Origin: Chloroflexales bacterium ZM16-3
Lineage (GTDB): Bacteria > Chloroflexota > Chloroflexia > Chloroflexales > Chloroflexaceae
Direction of reading: 5' to 3'
Assembly (NCBI GenBank): GCA_004138175.2
Contig: RYFE02000024.1
Location: 1-64,000 of the forward strand
Length of the DNA: 64,000 bases
This document shows positions 63,424-64,000 of this stretch, in pieces. Every line of letters begins with the position of its first letter. Position 1 is the first letter of the stretch. A program made the translations under genes and the position numbers. Below the pieces are notes generated by a model that was given only the letters and a program-made list of their open reading frames with translations, did not search any database and was not told the DNA's origin.

Positions 63424-64000
63424 TCAAAAGATCGAAAGGTAGCGATCAACCTCCCAGGCCGACACATAGGAGCGATAGCCCTCCCACTCAAGCTGCTTGG
63501 CGTCCACAAAGCGCTCGTAGACATTCGCGCCAAGGGCGGCCTGGATTACCTCATCCTCGCGCAGGGCATCGAGGGCGGCACCAAGCGAGCTGGGGAGCAT
63601 CGCCATACCCCGTGCGCGCGGGTCGATATGGAAGAGATCCTCCTCAGCGGCCTCGCGCAGCGTCAGCTTGCGCTTGATTCCATCGAGGCCAGCGGCCAGC
63701 ATTACCGCGTAGGCCAGGTAGGGGTTGCAGGAGGGGTCGGGGCAGCGCAGCTCGATCCGGGTGCTCTGATGACGCCCGACGGTAATGCGTGGCACGCGCA
63801 CCAGGGCCGAGCGGTTCGTGCGGCCCCAGGAGATATACACCGGAGCCTCGAAGCCGGGCACCAGCCGCTTGTACGAGTTCACCAGGGGTGCCAGGATCAC
63901 GCACATACCACGGGCGTGGGCCAGCAGTCCGGCGATAAAATGGCGGGCCACCTTCGATAGCCCGTAGGCATCATCCGGGTCGGCAAAGGCGTTCTGCCCC
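63424..64000 (-). CDS. glnA: Glutamine synthetase, C-terminal part (cut by window edge)
   Basis: About 191 residues of the C-terminal region of a type I glutamine synthetase, open to the window edge. Motifs FIAGLLAHARGM, PLVNSYKRLVPGFEAPVYISW, RTNRSALVRVPR, RIELRCPDPSCNPYLAYAVMLAAGLDGIKRKL and the terminal DKEV-type region (here ALREDEVIQAALG) are typical. The enzyme joins ammonia and glutamate using ATP. The start lies beyond the window. Downstream of its stop is an octamer array, then the C39-like gene. Confidence 0.93.
   Translation of the reverse strand, partial: GQNAFADPDDAYGLSKVARHFIAGLLAHARGMCVILAPLVNSYKRLVPGFEAPVYISWGRTNRSALVRVPRITVGRHQSTRIELRCPDPSCNPYLAYAVMLAAGLDGIKRKLTLREAAEEDLFHIDPRARGMAMLPSSLGAALDALREDEVIQAALGANVYERFVDAKQLEWEGYRSYVSAWEVDRYLSIF

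Overview
This is a GC-rich, gene-dense bacterial chromosome segment. It most likely comes from Chloroflexota, probably the class Chloroflexia. Supporting signs are a CruF-type carotenoid hydratase beside a PlsC-like acyltransferase, threonine/alanine/proline-rich lipoprotein linkers, a DUF3160 lipoprotein, a repeat domain I associate with Chloroflexi (FxETGH...GG...FG.PxS...QYFERxRxExHPE), FixABCX plus a second EtfAB, and an ileS gene behind a T-box leader. No rRNA, tRNA or CRISPR array was found. I count 56 protein genes, two of them cut by the window edges (mfd at the left, glnA at the right).

Layout. 1-2.1 kb: mfd (partial) and a hydroxypyruvate isomerase-family gene on the minus strand, then a MITE-like element with a 10-bp target duplication. 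2.2-8 kb: a DinB-like protein, dus, a DUF885 protein, a flavodoxin-like protein, plsC, a cruF-like gene and a lone receiver-domain protein. 8.1-14.9 kb, minus strand: nfeD-slipin, DUF951, mazG, a parvulin-type lipoprotein and lepA. 15.4-23.6 kb: a complete peptide/nickel-type ABC importer (binding protein, two permeases, a fused double ATPase), then a CBS-ACT protein and a GHMP-kinase-family protein. 23.6-34 kb: two SDR genes, an Mn/Fe NRAMP transporter, DUF3160 and CapA lipoproteins, a stress-type membrane protein and an AT-richer orphan membrane protein. 34-40.6 kb, minus strand: a CYTH / HD-CHAD pair behind a Pho-box-like site, then a flippase-HIT-anchored repeat protein-unknown-prs operon. 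40.9-48.2 kb: a secreted subtilase, fixABCX with an unknown small gene, DUF507 and MoxR. 48.6-50.1 kb, minus strand: ArsR, an FtsB-like protein and bactofilin. 50.3-54.1 kb: T-box and ileS. 54.1-64 kb: an unknown protein, DUF445, acyl-CoA dehydrogenase, a HAMP-STAS sensor, etfBA, a glycosyltransferase, a C39-like protein and glnA.

Genes that work together. FixABCX, EtfAB and the acyl-CoA dehydrogenase form an electron-transfer theme. CYTH and HD-CHAD look like a phosphate/polyphosphate-linked pair. Slipin and NfeD form the usual membrane-quality pair.

The most unusual aspect is the intergenic DNA. Many gene borders carry short tandem repeats, nearly all with a 7-bp unit (TTGAATG, GCAGATT, CAAAATG, GGGGACA, CCCCCAA, ACCCTGT, TCGTTCG, TGAATGG) and a few with an 8-bp unit. 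They are often arranged as a forward array followed by its reverse complement, so they form near-perfect hairpins. The same arrays also sit in frame inside mfd, mazG, ileS (twice) and the C39-like gene, and inside the ileS T-box leader. A second class is long perfect hairpins whose arms differ in sequence but which share an apex of the type CCAGCTTCGCTGG. A third class is a MITE-like family built on GTCACGCTGAGCG. Together these look like a genome-wide, undescribed palindrome- and repeat-generating process.
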